Assembly: GCA_934271655.1 (NCBI GenBank)
Contig: CAKQRW010000077.1
Coordinates: forward strand, 1-7,178
Origin: an uncultured Bacteroidaceae bacterium
GTDB taxonomy: Bacteria; Bacteroidota; Bacteroidia; Bacteroidales; Bacteroidaceae
Direction of reading: 5' to 3'
Length of the DNA: 7,178 bases
In this document: positions 1 to 7,117 of the stretch, piece by piece
Numbering within the stretch: position 1 is the stretch's first letter
How the letters are laid out: every line of letters starts with the position of its first letter
The notes under the pieces: generated by a model
Databases searched by the model: none
Seen by the model: the letters and a program-made list of their open reading frames with translations, nothing else
Told to the model about the DNA's origin: nothing
Made by a program: the position numbers and the translations under genes

Positions 1-46
1 ATTACAAAAAAACTCGCAAGTGAACACTTGCGAGTTTTTTTGTAAT
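1..46. terminator. Perfect palindromic bidirectional intrinsic terminator
   Basis: Two 22-base arms are exact reverse complements, separated only by AA at 23-24. Each arm has a GC-containing core (CTCGCAAGTG / CACTTGCGAG) flanked by seven A on the left and seven T on the right. Read on either strand this gives a stem followed by a T7 run, the classic form of a rho-independent terminator. It probably ends a gene lying left of the window and blocks read-through in both directions. The arms may extend beyond the left edge. Confidence 0.85.
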
Positions 47-124
47 ATACAAGTCGGCTATTTTCGGATGCTTACGTCTTATCAAGGTTTTTTATGCTCG
101 CAATCCAAGAAAGTGATTGGGACG

Positions 125-156
125 TTTGGCAGTTATGAATCTTTTCCTTAATTTTG
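125..156 (+). promoter_or_regulatory. Bacteroidetes-type promoter (-33 TTTG, -7 TAnnTTTG)
   Basis: TTTG at 125-128 is followed by a 20-base spacer and then TAATTTTG at 149-156. This matches the Bacteroidetes housekeeping promoter consensus at every fixed position, with spacing in the usual 19-21 range. A start site near 160-162 is expected. It faces right and would drive the structured region 161-503. Unless RNA polymerase reads through the terminator at 397-510, it does not serve the helicase gene. Confidence 0.7.
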
Positions 157-160
157 TAAC

Positions 161-503
161 GTCATTCATCAGGTGGCTGGCATGGCGATGCTGGCGGCAG
201 TCTGGGGATTGGCCTATTTTAAGAGAAAGACGTTTACTACGTTTTGCTTCTGACACATTGAAACTTAGGAACTTTCAAAATTAGAATTCGGAGCGAGATG
301 GCAGTGAGCGTCTACTATACGTGTATTTATGCACGGCACAGGTGCACCCTTTCGTATAGAAGGGGTGTATCTTGTGCTACATACATATATATGTCGTGGC
401 GTAGACGTGTCCTGTTGCTTCTGTCCTTAATTCTAAAGGTATCCTAAGACCTCAATGTGTAAGGACACTATAAGAAGTAACGACACCTACGCCATTTTTT
501 TTT
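161..503 (+). ncRNA. Candidate structured RNA or short leader transcript, family unknown
   Basis: This 340-base stretch lies between a consensus promoter (125-156) and a strong terminator-like stem (397-494 plus T tract), so it has the form of a discrete transcript. Hairpins found by eye are: 221-232 with 240-251 (two mismatches), TTGAAA/TTTCAA at 258-263 and 273-278, CTATACG/CGTATAG at 315-321 and 353-359 enclosing TGCAC/GTGCA at 330-334 and 342-346, and the long 3' rod at 397-494. A self-complementary ACATATATATGT lies at 383-394. I see no tmRNA, RNase P, SRP or tRNA signatures. A shorter RNA starting near 380 is also possible, from the TATCTTGT box at 368-375. The RNA could be a stand-alone regulator, an attenuator of the downstream operon, or the mRNA of the small peptide at 182-253. 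The 5' end is inferred from the promoter only. Confidence 0.4.
182..253 (+). CDS. Possible 23-residue hydrophobic peptide
   Basis: ATG at 182 opens a 23-codon frame ending in TGA at 251-253. The N-terminal half (MAMLAAVWGLAYF) is hydrophobic like a short membrane segment. It is followed by the basic cluster KRK and a short tail ending FCF. AGGTGG at 171-176 lies five bases before the ATG, a good Shine-Dalgarno match, and the promoter at 125-156 would give a leader of about 20 bases. This arrangement resembles small membrane-active peptides such as type I toxins, or a leader peptide. No family is recognised, and Bacteroidales rarely depend on Shine-Dalgarno pairing, so a chance ORF remains quite possible. 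The in-frame GTG at 173 is an alternative start. Confidence 0.2.
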   Translation: MAMLAAVWGLAYFKRKTFTTFCF

Positions 504-510
504 CTTTTTT
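397..510 (+). terminator. Long-stem intrinsic terminator or attenuator upstream of the helicase gene
   Basis: TGGCGTAG (397-404) pairs with CTACGCCA (487-494). GTGTC (407-411) pairs with GACAC (482-486). GTTGCTTCT (414-422) pairs with AGAAGTAAC (473-481) with one G-U. TGTCCTTA (422-429) pairs with TAAGGACA (460-467), sharing base 422 as an alternative. The apex is AGGT/ACCT at 437-440 and 449-452. Nine T follow directly at 495-503, then C and six more T. The long bulged rod is more elaborate than a simple terminator, so it is probably the 3' domain of a structured RNA as well as its stop signal. Confidence 0.65.
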
Positions 511-526
511 AATGGTCTGACAAAGA

Positions 527-534
527 TAGTCTTG
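527..534 (+). promoter_or_regulatory. Weak candidate -7 box for the helicase-methyltransferase operon
   Basis: TAGTCTTG matches TAnnTTTG at five of six fixed positions. No clear TTTG lies 19-21 bases upstream; only the T-rich tract at 495-510 is there. If used, transcription would start near 539-541 and give a leader of about 137 bases before the ATG at 678. It would also exclude the in-frame GTG at 534 as a start. The rest of 511-677 shows no other recognisable element. Confidence 0.2.
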
Positions 535-677
535 TGCAGGCAGACTACAGTGGTCAGAACTTGATATTATTTTTCCGCATCAAGGAGTCGGGCGGAAAAG
601 CATGCACAGGCGAGAGAGATTCTGATGCTCTTGCCGTCGTAGGCATCGACATTGTTCACGTAATAGCAGAAAACAAA

Positions 678-3600
678 ATGAATAATACACTCCTTGACAA
701 TAATGGCAAGTTTCTGATGAGAGATGTGCTGAGGCAATTGGCCGGAAGCGGCAAGTACAATCATATCCGCATAGCCACAGGTTATTGGGATTTACCCGGC
801 ATGAGGCTTCTCTATGACGAACTGAAGGACTTCCTTGAAAAAGGAGGCCGCTTGGACATAATGATAGGTCAGGAGCCCCAACTGCGTTCGTATCAGCTGA
901 AAGGGGAGGCGGCAGGGGATGAACATAAGTTTCCTGGCTTCTATCTGCAAAGGGATATCGGTCTGTTGTCTGATGAATATCGTTCGGTGGCTGAGCTTAT
1001 CATGAAATATGCTTCTGTGGCAAAGGCAGACCCTGCGAGTGCCGATGCAGATATGTGGGAGAATGAACAGGAGGAGGCACAGATACAGATAAGGGTGTAT
1101 GGTCAGGCGAATGCCGAGAACAAACAGTTTCTTCATGCCAAGTGCTACATCTTTTTAGGACCAGGGGAAGCCGATGGCATCATAGGAAGCAGTAACTTCA
1201 CGCAGAAGGGGCTTGAGGACAATGCCGAACTCAATTACCTTGAGACGCAGAACAGTATAGTCGCGGCTCCGCTCACGGAGTATAGCAACTCGAAGAGCCA
1301 TCAGGTGTGGTTTGAAGAGAAATGGCAAGAGAGTGTGGTGTGGAACGGCGAGTTTCTCCAGATACTCGGCAATGCCCCAGTGGGGCAACCAAAGCCTTGT
1401 GCTGAGATGGAATCGGGAGAGCTGACACCATACGAACTTTACATCAAGCTGTTGCAGACAAAGTTTGGAGACATTGTGGACAAAGACATCAATGAGGTGA
1501 TAGAGAGTTATCTGCCTCAGCAGTACGACAGATATAGTTATCAGATAGATGCAGTGAAGCAGTGCTTCTCCACCATGAAGGAACATGGAGGATTCTTGCT
1601 TGCCGATGTGGTGGGTCTGGGCAAAACCATTGTTGGCGCACTTGTCATAAAACATTTTCTTCAGTTTCCCGATGGCGATGGGAGAGAGCGCAAGGTGCTC
1701 ATTGTCACCCCTCCTGCCATCAAGTCGACGTGGGTGGACACCATATCTGTCTTTGACAAGGACGCCATAGAAAAGATGGCGGACTGCGTCGACTATGTCA
1801 CTACTGGCAGTGTGGAGAAGCTGATGGCTGATTCGCACATAGATGCGGGTGGCAGCGATGATGAACAGGACACGGGAGACTTCGATGATGAGCTGTGCTA
1901 TGAAAACTATGGTCTCATCATCATAGATGAAAGCCATAAGTTTCGCAATAGCGGCACAAATATGTATGGTGCTCTCGACCAGCTTATTGGTGAGATAGGC
2001 ACCAACACGGGTGTGTACCCTTACGTGGGCCTGTTGAGCGCTACACCTCAGAACAATCGCCCCGATGATCTGAAGAACCAGCTGTATCTCTTTGAGCGCA
2101 ATCATGCCGACTCGACACTCACCAAGGCCAATGGAGGCAATCTGGAGAAATTCTTCTCGGAGGTGAATGCTGAGTATGAAAGCATCATACACCCCAAGGA
2201 AGATGACACCTCCACCTCAGAGGAACGCCGTGAGAGGCTAAAGTCGGTGTCTAATCGTGTGCGTGATTGTGTCCTTGCCGATGTCATGGTGCGCCGCACA
2301 CGTACCGATGTCAAGAAGTATTATTCTGAGGACCTGGAGCGTCAAGGCATCAAATTTCCAGATATAGTAGGCCCTTATGAGTTGAAATATCAGATGGACT
2401 CTCAGCTGTCGCATCTCTTTGCTGAGACAATGGACATCATAGCTCCTTCTGACGAATATAAGCTGAAGAGCGACCGCTATCTCAATTATTATCGTTACCG
2501 AGCCATACAATACCTGAGCGACGAGGCCAACAAGAGGAAGTATGACGCGAGGGGGTCGAGAGATGCAGACACCCTGGCGGAACAGCTGGCTAATATCATG
2601 CAGATAAATCTTGTGAAGCGTCTGGAAAGCAGTTTCTCTGCCTTTTACCAGTCGCTGCTTAACCTGCGTCAGTACACTCGCAACATGATTGACATGTGGG
2701 AGTCGGACTCTATCTTTATCTGTCCGCTCATCAATGTCAATGCAGAGCTTGACCGCAAGAGCAAGGAGCGCAAGCGCAAGCGTCATGTGGGTTATGAAGA
2801 ATGCCTGACTGATATACGCAACAAAATAAAGAAACTTGACGAAGAGGGAAAGAATGATAATGCACGCAATATGGAGTATGGCCGCAGTGACATGAAACAG
2901 GAATATAAGGAGTTGCTTCTGGCTGACTATGAGCTCATTTCGGAACTTTGTGACAGATGGGCAAAGAATACGGAAGACCCTAAGCTGGATGTGTTCAAGG
3001 ACAATCTGGCTCATGTGTTATTTGACCCGGAGAAGAACAAGGCTCATAAGCTCGTAGTCTTCTCGGAGGCTGTTGACACGGTAGATACCATAAAGCGTGT
3101 GGCCGAGGCAAAGGGCTATCGTGTATTGAAAGTGACGGCGGAGAACCGTGACAAGATGGAGCAAGAGATACGTGAGAACTTTGATGCCAACTACGGCAAG
3201 AAAGATGGAGAGGTGCAGCGCAGCGACTATGACATCATTGTCACTACAGAGGTGCTTGCCGAGGGCATCAATCTGCACAGGGCAAATACCATTCTGAATT
3301 ACGACACGCCGTGGAACTCGACAAGGCTCATGCAACGTATAGGCCGCGTGAACCGCATAGGCTCGACGCAGGGCAAGGTGTATGTGTACAACTTCAAGCC
3401 AAGTGCTGAGGGAGATGCTGAGATACAGCTGGTGCAGAAAGCTTATACAAAGTTGCAGTCGTTCCACACGCTGTTTGGTGAAGACAATCAGGTGTACACG
3501 GCAGAAGAGGAGGTGAGCCATTATGACCTCAACACGATCGTGAATGGAGACGAGTCGCCATTGGAGAAATACATCTATGAGCTGAAGCAGTATAAGGAGA

Positions 3601-4202
3601 AGCATCCGGTAAGATATGACTATATACTCAACTGCCAGGAGCAGCTTCAGGCTGCTACCTCAACATTGGATGGTAATGGATATTTCCTTGTGCGTACACC
3701 TCGCCAGTCTGGTTTCTTTGTGAAAGTGAACCCAACGGAGAACAAGGGGAAGCTGATCTCTGCGCTGGAGATGTATGAGCATTGCCAGGTGGCAGAGGAT
3801 GCTACATCTTTGCCTCTGCCGGAACATTGGGAAGAAGACAGGAAGAAAGCGGAGAAAGCAGTCAATCAGCACTTGCACAGGATGAATGTGCGCATTGGCA
3901 GTGGAAAGAAGGCCACGATGGCTAAGGAAATACTGCGGCGTATGCAGCGTGACATAAAGATGTCGCAACACTCGAAGTCTGTTCTTGCTGATGCGTTTAC
4001 TTTCGTCAACAAGGGCAATCCCGACATTATAAGGAAGGTGCTCGCCTTTGATGTATCGCTCAGGCAATCGCAAGGAGACCTGTTTGGGGGTATGACTCAG
4101 CAAGATTTTGACAACATGATAGAGAGGGAAGTGAGCCTTATAGTAAGAAATGTTCAGACTAAATATGGAAAGGCTGAAGTGTATATCGGACTTTTTAAAT
4201 AG
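678..4202 (+). CDS. PLD nuclease-SNF2 helicase fusion protein
   Basis: This gene encodes 1174 residues from ATG 678 (numbering below from this Met). Residues 1-230 form a PLD-type nuclease domain with one HxK (H153, K155), GSSN at 170-173 and E184. These are the residues PLD nucleases such as Nuc and BfiI use; the aspartate of a classic HKD motif is absent. One motif per chain suggests an active site formed by dimerisation. A SNF2-family helicase follows: VGLGKT at 312-317, DESH at 417-420, SATP at 454-457, an inter-lobe insert at about 550-785 with a basic patch (RKSKERKRKRH, 693-703), and QRIGRVNRIG at 886-895. The C-terminal 220 residues are unassigned. The expected role is ATP-driven translocation on DNA with cleavage of foreign DNA. 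The frame stays open back to GTG 534, but those 48 residues do not resemble a domain and the sequence from MNNTLLDN onward does. The methyltransferase gene starts 87 bases downstream, so an operon is likely. Confidence 0.9.
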   Translation: MNNTLLDNNGKFLMRDVLRQLAGSGKYNHIRIATGYWDLPGMRLLYDELKDFLEKGGRLDIMIGQEPQLRSYQLKGEAAGDEHKFPGFYLQRDIGLLSDEYRSVAELIMKYASVAKADPASADADMWENEQEEAQIQIRVYGQANAENKQFLHAKCYIFLGPGEADGIIGSSNFTQKGLEDNAELNYLETQNSIVAAPLTEYSNSKSHQVWFEEKWQESVVWNGEFLQILGNAPVGQPKPCAEMESGELTPYELYIKLLQTKFGDIVDKDINEVIESYLPQQYDRYSYQIDAVKQCFSTMKEHGGFLLADVVGLGKTIVGALVIKHFLQFPDGDGRERKVLIVTPPAIKSTWVDTISVFDKDAIEKMADCVDYVTTGSVEKLMADSHIDAGGSDDEQDTGDFDDELCYENYGLIIIDESHKFRNSGTNMYGALDQLIGEIGTNTGVYPYVGLLSATPQNNRPDDLKNQLYLFERNHADSTLTKANGGNLEKFFSEVNAEYESIIHPKEDDTSTSEERRERLKSVSNRVRDCVLADVMVRRTRTDVKKYYSEDLERQGIKFPDIVGPYELKYQMDSQLSHLFAETMDIIAPSDEYKLKSDRYLNYYRYRAIQYLSDEANKRKYDARGSRDADTLAEQLANIMQINLVKRLESSFSAFYQSLLNLRQYTRNMIDMWESDSIFICPLINVNAELDRKSKERKRKRHVGYEECLTDIRNKIKKLDEEGKNDNARNMEYGRSDMKQEYKELLLADYELISELCDRWAKNTEDPKLDVFKDNLAHVLFDPEKNKAHKLVVFSEAVDTVDTIKRVAEAKGYRVLKVTAENRDKMEQEIRENFDANYGKKDGEVQRSDYDIIVTTEVLAEGINLHRANTILNYDTPWNSTRLMQRIGRVNRIGSTQGKVYVYNFKPSAEGDAEIQLVQKAYTKLQSFHTLFGEDNQVYTAEEEVSHYDLNTIVNGDESPLEKYIYELKQYKEKHPVRYDYILNCQEQLQAATSTLDGNGYFLVRTPRQSGFFVKVNPTENKGKLISALEMYEHCQVAEDATSLPLPEHWEEDRKKAEKAVNQHLHRMNVRIGSGKKATMAKEILRRMQRDIKMSQHSKSVLADAFTFVNKGNPDIIRKVLAFDVSLRQSQGDLFGGMTQQDFDNMIEREVSLIVRNVQTKYGKAEVYIGLFK

Positions 4203-4289
4203 GCGTTCATATGATTATGAGAGCGGCTTACTTCGATACTGTAAAATACTTATCTACTTTCCTGCTTAAGATAAATACGTAGAGATATT

Positions 4290-4586
4290 ATGATAGACCT
4301 GAAATCTTATTTCCACAACAGATACCAAGGAGGTGAAAGTTTTGTGGAGAATGTCATCATCCCAATCTTTGGTGGTGACAAGTATGAGGATGCCTATGAA
4401 GAAGATGTGCTGGAGACTAACCCTGAGCTTGCCACTATGGCTCAGAGCATAGGCGTGGCGCAGGTGTTGCGTCTTGGCACAATAGACATTCCTATGAATC
4501 CGACGGATGTCTTCGACATCACAGTGTCTGACCATGTGCAGATGAAGCGCAACCGTGTGGGGCGCAGCAGCTTATACGCCGTATAA
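4290..4586 (+). CDS. N-terminal fragment of Eco57I-like DNA methyltransferase
   Basis: This 98-codon frame starts at ATG 4290. It corresponds to the N-terminus of the adenine methyltransferase in the following frame, not to a separate protein. Residues 1-91 read like the start of such enzymes, for example SYFHNRYQGGESFVENVI and DVFDITVSDHVQMKRNRV. The last seven residues (RSSLYAV) are out of frame. One extra G in the GGGG run at 4559-4562 would give NRVGAQQLIRRIMSTFSS and join it directly to the 843-codon frame. The 87-base gap after the helicase gene has no convincing promoter or terminator, only a weak TTATCT/AGATAA hairpin at 4250-4274, so co-transcription is likely. No catalytic motif lies in this part. 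Confidence 0.8.
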   Translation: MIDLKSYFHNRYQGGESFVENVIIPIFGGDKYEDAYEEDVLETNPELATMAQSIGVAQVLRLGTIDIPMNPTDVFDITVSDHVQMKRNRVGRSSLYAV

Positions 4587-7117
4587 TGTCTACCTTTAGC
4601 AGTGCTTTCATGATATTCCATTATGACAACGAGGACAAGTGGGATTGGCGATTCAGCTTATGCAGCAAGCAGGGTGACAATAGGGATGCTACTGACTCCA
4701 AGCGTTACACTTTTCTGTTCGGACCTAATCAGTCGTGCCGTACAGCGGCGGACAACTTTAAGAAGCTGGCGCAGAAGAGAGGTGAGATAGAACTGGACGA
4801 TGTGGTGGAGGCTTTTGATGTGGAGGCCTTGTCGGACGATTTCTTTGAGAAATATAAGGATCAGTATGATAAGTTTGTCATGTACATCACTGGCAAGAGG
4901 TATGTAAAGAAGGGGGGCAAATGGAAAGAGCAGGTCTTTCACGAACCTCATCAGCAGATGTATGCTGACTTTGGACGTGACGATAGGAGAGTGCGCGACT
5001 ATGTGAAGAAGTTGCTGGGACGCATTGTCTTTCTCCATTTCCTTCAAAAGAAAGGCTGGCTCGGTGTGCTGCCTGGACATGACTGGAATACGGGCGACAA
5101 GAACTTCATGCTCAGTCTGTATAGCAATGCCACTGCTGAACAGCAGGCAGATTTCTTGGACGCTGTTCTCGAGCCCCTGTTCAATGAGGCATTGGATAGG
5201 GACAGAAGCGGTGATGGCGACTTGTTTGACACAAAGGTGGCTGCACTTCCTAATAATGGTGTTCTGCGAATACCTTACCTCAATGGAGGTCTGTTCGGAA
5301 GAGATGCTGATGACGAGATTGCAATAGCTTTTCCGCCAGAGTATTTTCATTCACTGCTCACGATGTTTCATCAGTACAACTTCACTATAGACGAGAATGA
5401 CCCTACTGATGCGGAGGTGGGCATCGACCCTGAGATGCTTGGACTTATCTTTGAGAATCTGTTGGAGGATAACAAGGATAAGGGGACATATTACACACCG
5501 AAAGAGATTGTGCGCTACATGTGCAAGGAGTCTTTGATATCTTATCTGCAAAATGGTTTCAGTCGTGAGCATCGTGAGGCTATACGAAACTTCGTGACGC
5601 TGTATGATGTGAGTTGCTTGCCAGCGGATATCGTGAATGAGGTGGACGGCAGGCTTAGGGACATAAAGATATGTGACCCTGCAATAGGTTCGGGCGCATT
5701 TCCTATGGGACTGCTTAAGGAACTGTTCTATTGCCGAGGAGTAATAGAAAACTTTGAAAACCCAGTGGAAATCAAGCGCCACATCATACGCAATAACATA
5801 TATGGAGTGGACTTGGAGAAGGGTGCTGTGGATATTGCCCGACTTCGTTTCTGGCTGACGCTTGTGGTCGATGAGGCTTCTCCTGAACTGCTGCCTAATC
5901 TTGACTATAAGATAGTGCAGGGCAATTCATTGTTTACCACTTTTGGAGGGAAGTATGTGAATATCAGTAACAGGCAGGTGCATGGGCGCATGGGAAAGAT
6001 TGTTGAGGAGAAACAAAGGCTGTATGCCTTGCAAAGGAAATATTTCAGCATGTCGGGAGATGATAAGTGCAGATGCTCAATAGACATCAAAGATGCTATT
6101 CTGAACATTGTGGCTCTTCAGCTTCTGGCGTGCATAGATGCCGGAGTGGACCTTGAGCAGGGTGAACTGTTTGGGGATGCGCCTCTTTCAAGAGAAGAGC
6201 TGAAACGTAGGTTGAAGGGTAGGTCGCGCGACATCTTGGAGGCTGGCGAGGATATGCGCAAAAGACTGCATGACGAGACGTTGCCCCTGGAGGAGCGTGC
6301 TAAGTTGAGCTTGCCTTTCTTTGACTACAAGGTGATGTTTTCTGATGTGTTTGACAAGGATAATCCTGGTTTCGACATTGTGATAGGTAACCCTCCGTAT
6401 GGAGCTAAACTGGATAGTGATGATAAAAAGGTGGTGACTCAGTTTTATCAGACAACAAAGACTATAAAGGATGTTCAGAAGGGATCGATGGATTCTTATA
6501 CTCTGTTCATCGAACTGGCCTATTGGCTATTGCACAAGGATGCGTTCATGGCTTATATCGTGCCTATATCTCTTACGTCAAGCGATTCGCTTTCAGGGGT
6601 GCACAAGCTTTTGCTGGATAACTGCAGAGGCATAAAGATTTCCTCTTACGCTGTTCGTCCTAAGCCTGTGTTCAAGAATGCTGTGGTGAATACATCTATC
6701 CTGATGTTTCAGAAGACGGGCACACCTTGCAAGCAGTTGCTGGCTACTAAGATGAATAGAAGGGGCGGTGACTTCGATTTGCAGTATCTTATTGATAACC
6801 TCCAGTTTGTGGATGTGCTGGATAAATTGAAACTGACAGGACGAATACCTAAGATAGGTTTGGAAATAGAATCTCGTGTCCTGGAAAAGATATGGGGATT
6901 TGAACCGCTGTCGCAAAAGGTCTGTAAAGAAGGCTCGTCTATTTATTACAGAACAACGGGTGGACGTTATTTTAAGGTGGTGACAAATTACAGTACGCAT
7001 TCAACAAAAGAGACATGTATCGCTTTTGATAAAAGGTATGCTGATGCTATTGGATGTATATTAAGCAGTAATCTGTCTTTTTGGTATTATCAGATAATAT
7101 CAAATAGTGTTTGCTGA
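4586..7117 (+). CDS. Eco57I-like adenine-N6 DNA methyltransferase, main fragment
   Basis: This is the 843-codon catalytic part of an m6A DNA methyltransferase of the Eco57I / TaqI-like class. Residues 1-290 are the helical N-terminal part. YYTPKEIVRYM at 302-312 is the usual lead-in to the methylase fold. DPAIGSGAF at 364-372 is motif I, which binds S-adenosylmethionine, and GVDLEKGAVDIARLRFW at 407-423 follows. NPPYG at 602-606 is catalytic motif IV. Residues about 755-840 resemble a TaqI-type C-terminal specificity region (YYRTTGGRYFKV, then SSNLSFWYYQIISN). The frame then ends at once with SVC and a stop, where relatives normally continue, so the recognition region looks cut short. The ATG overlaps the stop of the preceding frame (TAATG) and is probably an internal Met of the original gene, though coupled re-initiation there is possible. 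Core motifs are intact; activity and specificity are uncertain. Confidence 0.85.
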   Translation: MSTFSSAFMIFHYDNEDKWDWRFSLCSKQGDNRDATDSKRYTFLFGPNQSCRTAADNFKKLAQKRGEIELDDVVEAFDVEALSDDFFEKYKDQYDKFVMYITGKRYVKKGGKWKEQVFHEPHQQMYADFGRDDRRVRDYVKKLLGRIVFLHFLQKKGWLGVLPGHDWNTGDKNFMLSLYSNATAEQQADFLDAVLEPLFNEALDRDRSGDGDLFDTKVAALPNNGVLRIPYLNGGLFGRDADDEIAIAFPPEYFHSLLTMFHQYNFTIDENDPTDAEVGIDPEMLGLIFENLLEDNKDKGTYYTPKEIVRYMCKESLISYLQNGFSREHREAIRNFVTLYDVSCLPADIVNEVDGRLRDIKICDPAIGSGAFPMGLLKELFYCRGVIENFENPVEIKRHIIRNNIYGVDLEKGAVDIARLRFWLTLVVDEASPELLPNLDYKIVQGNSLFTTFGGKYVNISNRQVHGRMGKIVEEKQRLYALQRKYFSMSGDDKCRCSIDIKDAILNIVALQLLACIDAGVDLEQGELFGDAPLSREELKRRLKGRSRDILEAGEDMRKRLHDETLPLEERAKLSLPFFDYKVMFSDVFDKDNPGFDIVIGNPPYGAKLDSDDKKVVTQFYQTTKTIKDVQKGSMDSYTLFIELAYWLLHKDAFMAYIVPISLTSSDSLSGVHKLLLDNCRGIKISSYAVRPKPVFKNAVVNTSILMFQKTGTPCKQLLATKMNRRGGDFDLQYLIDNLQFVDVLDKLKLTGRIPKIGLEIESRVLEKIWGFEPLSQKVCKEGSSIYYRTTGGRYFKVVTNYSTHSTKETCIAFDKRYADAIGCILSSNLSFWYYQIISNSVC

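Larger units (their letters stand above)
4290..7117 (+). pseudogene. Whole methyltransferase gene, split by a one-base frameshift and short at its 3' end
   Basis: The two frames above are best read as one gene. Restoring one G at 4559-4562 joins 91 codons, eight recovered codons (AQQLIRRI) and the 843-codon frame into about 942 codons, and the joined sequence runs smoothly across the junction. A second likely lesion is the sudden end inside the C-terminal recognition region at 7117. Two lesions favour decay. A sequencing error in the G run, phase variation, or separate synthesis of the two pieces through the TAATG overlap would give the same picture. Catalytic motifs are unaffected by either lesion. 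Confidence 0.7.

Noticed and set aside
276..283. Minus-strand -7 box (TAATTTTG)
   Set aside because: No TTTG partner is found 19-21 bases away on that strand, and no leftward gene follows.
298..447. A 49-codon frame starting at ATG 298, preceded by GGAG
   Set aside because: It overlaps the predicted hairpins at 315-359 and 397-494, and its Arg/Cys/Tyr-rich composition looks like chance translation of structured RNA. No family resemblance.
397..494. 6S RNA, SRP RNA or integron attC site
   Set aside because: The rod is only about 98 bases and lacks the central bubble of 6S RNA. There is no GGAA-type SRP loop. The GTT/AAC ends are in the opposite order to attC.
534..677. GTG start at 534, adding 48 residues to the helicase protein
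   Set aside because: The added residues look like translated leader, the GTG falls on a possible -7 box, and the ATG at 678 begins recognisable PLD-family-like sequence.
1155..2192. Long open frame on the minus strand inside the helicase gene
   Set aside because: It lies antisense to conserved helicase motifs, has no recognisable domain, and is explained by codon bias of the real gene.
4203..4289. Separate promoter for the methyltransferase gene
   Set aside because: The best box (TACTTTCC) matches only four of six fixed positions and has no -33 partner. Co-transcription is simpler.
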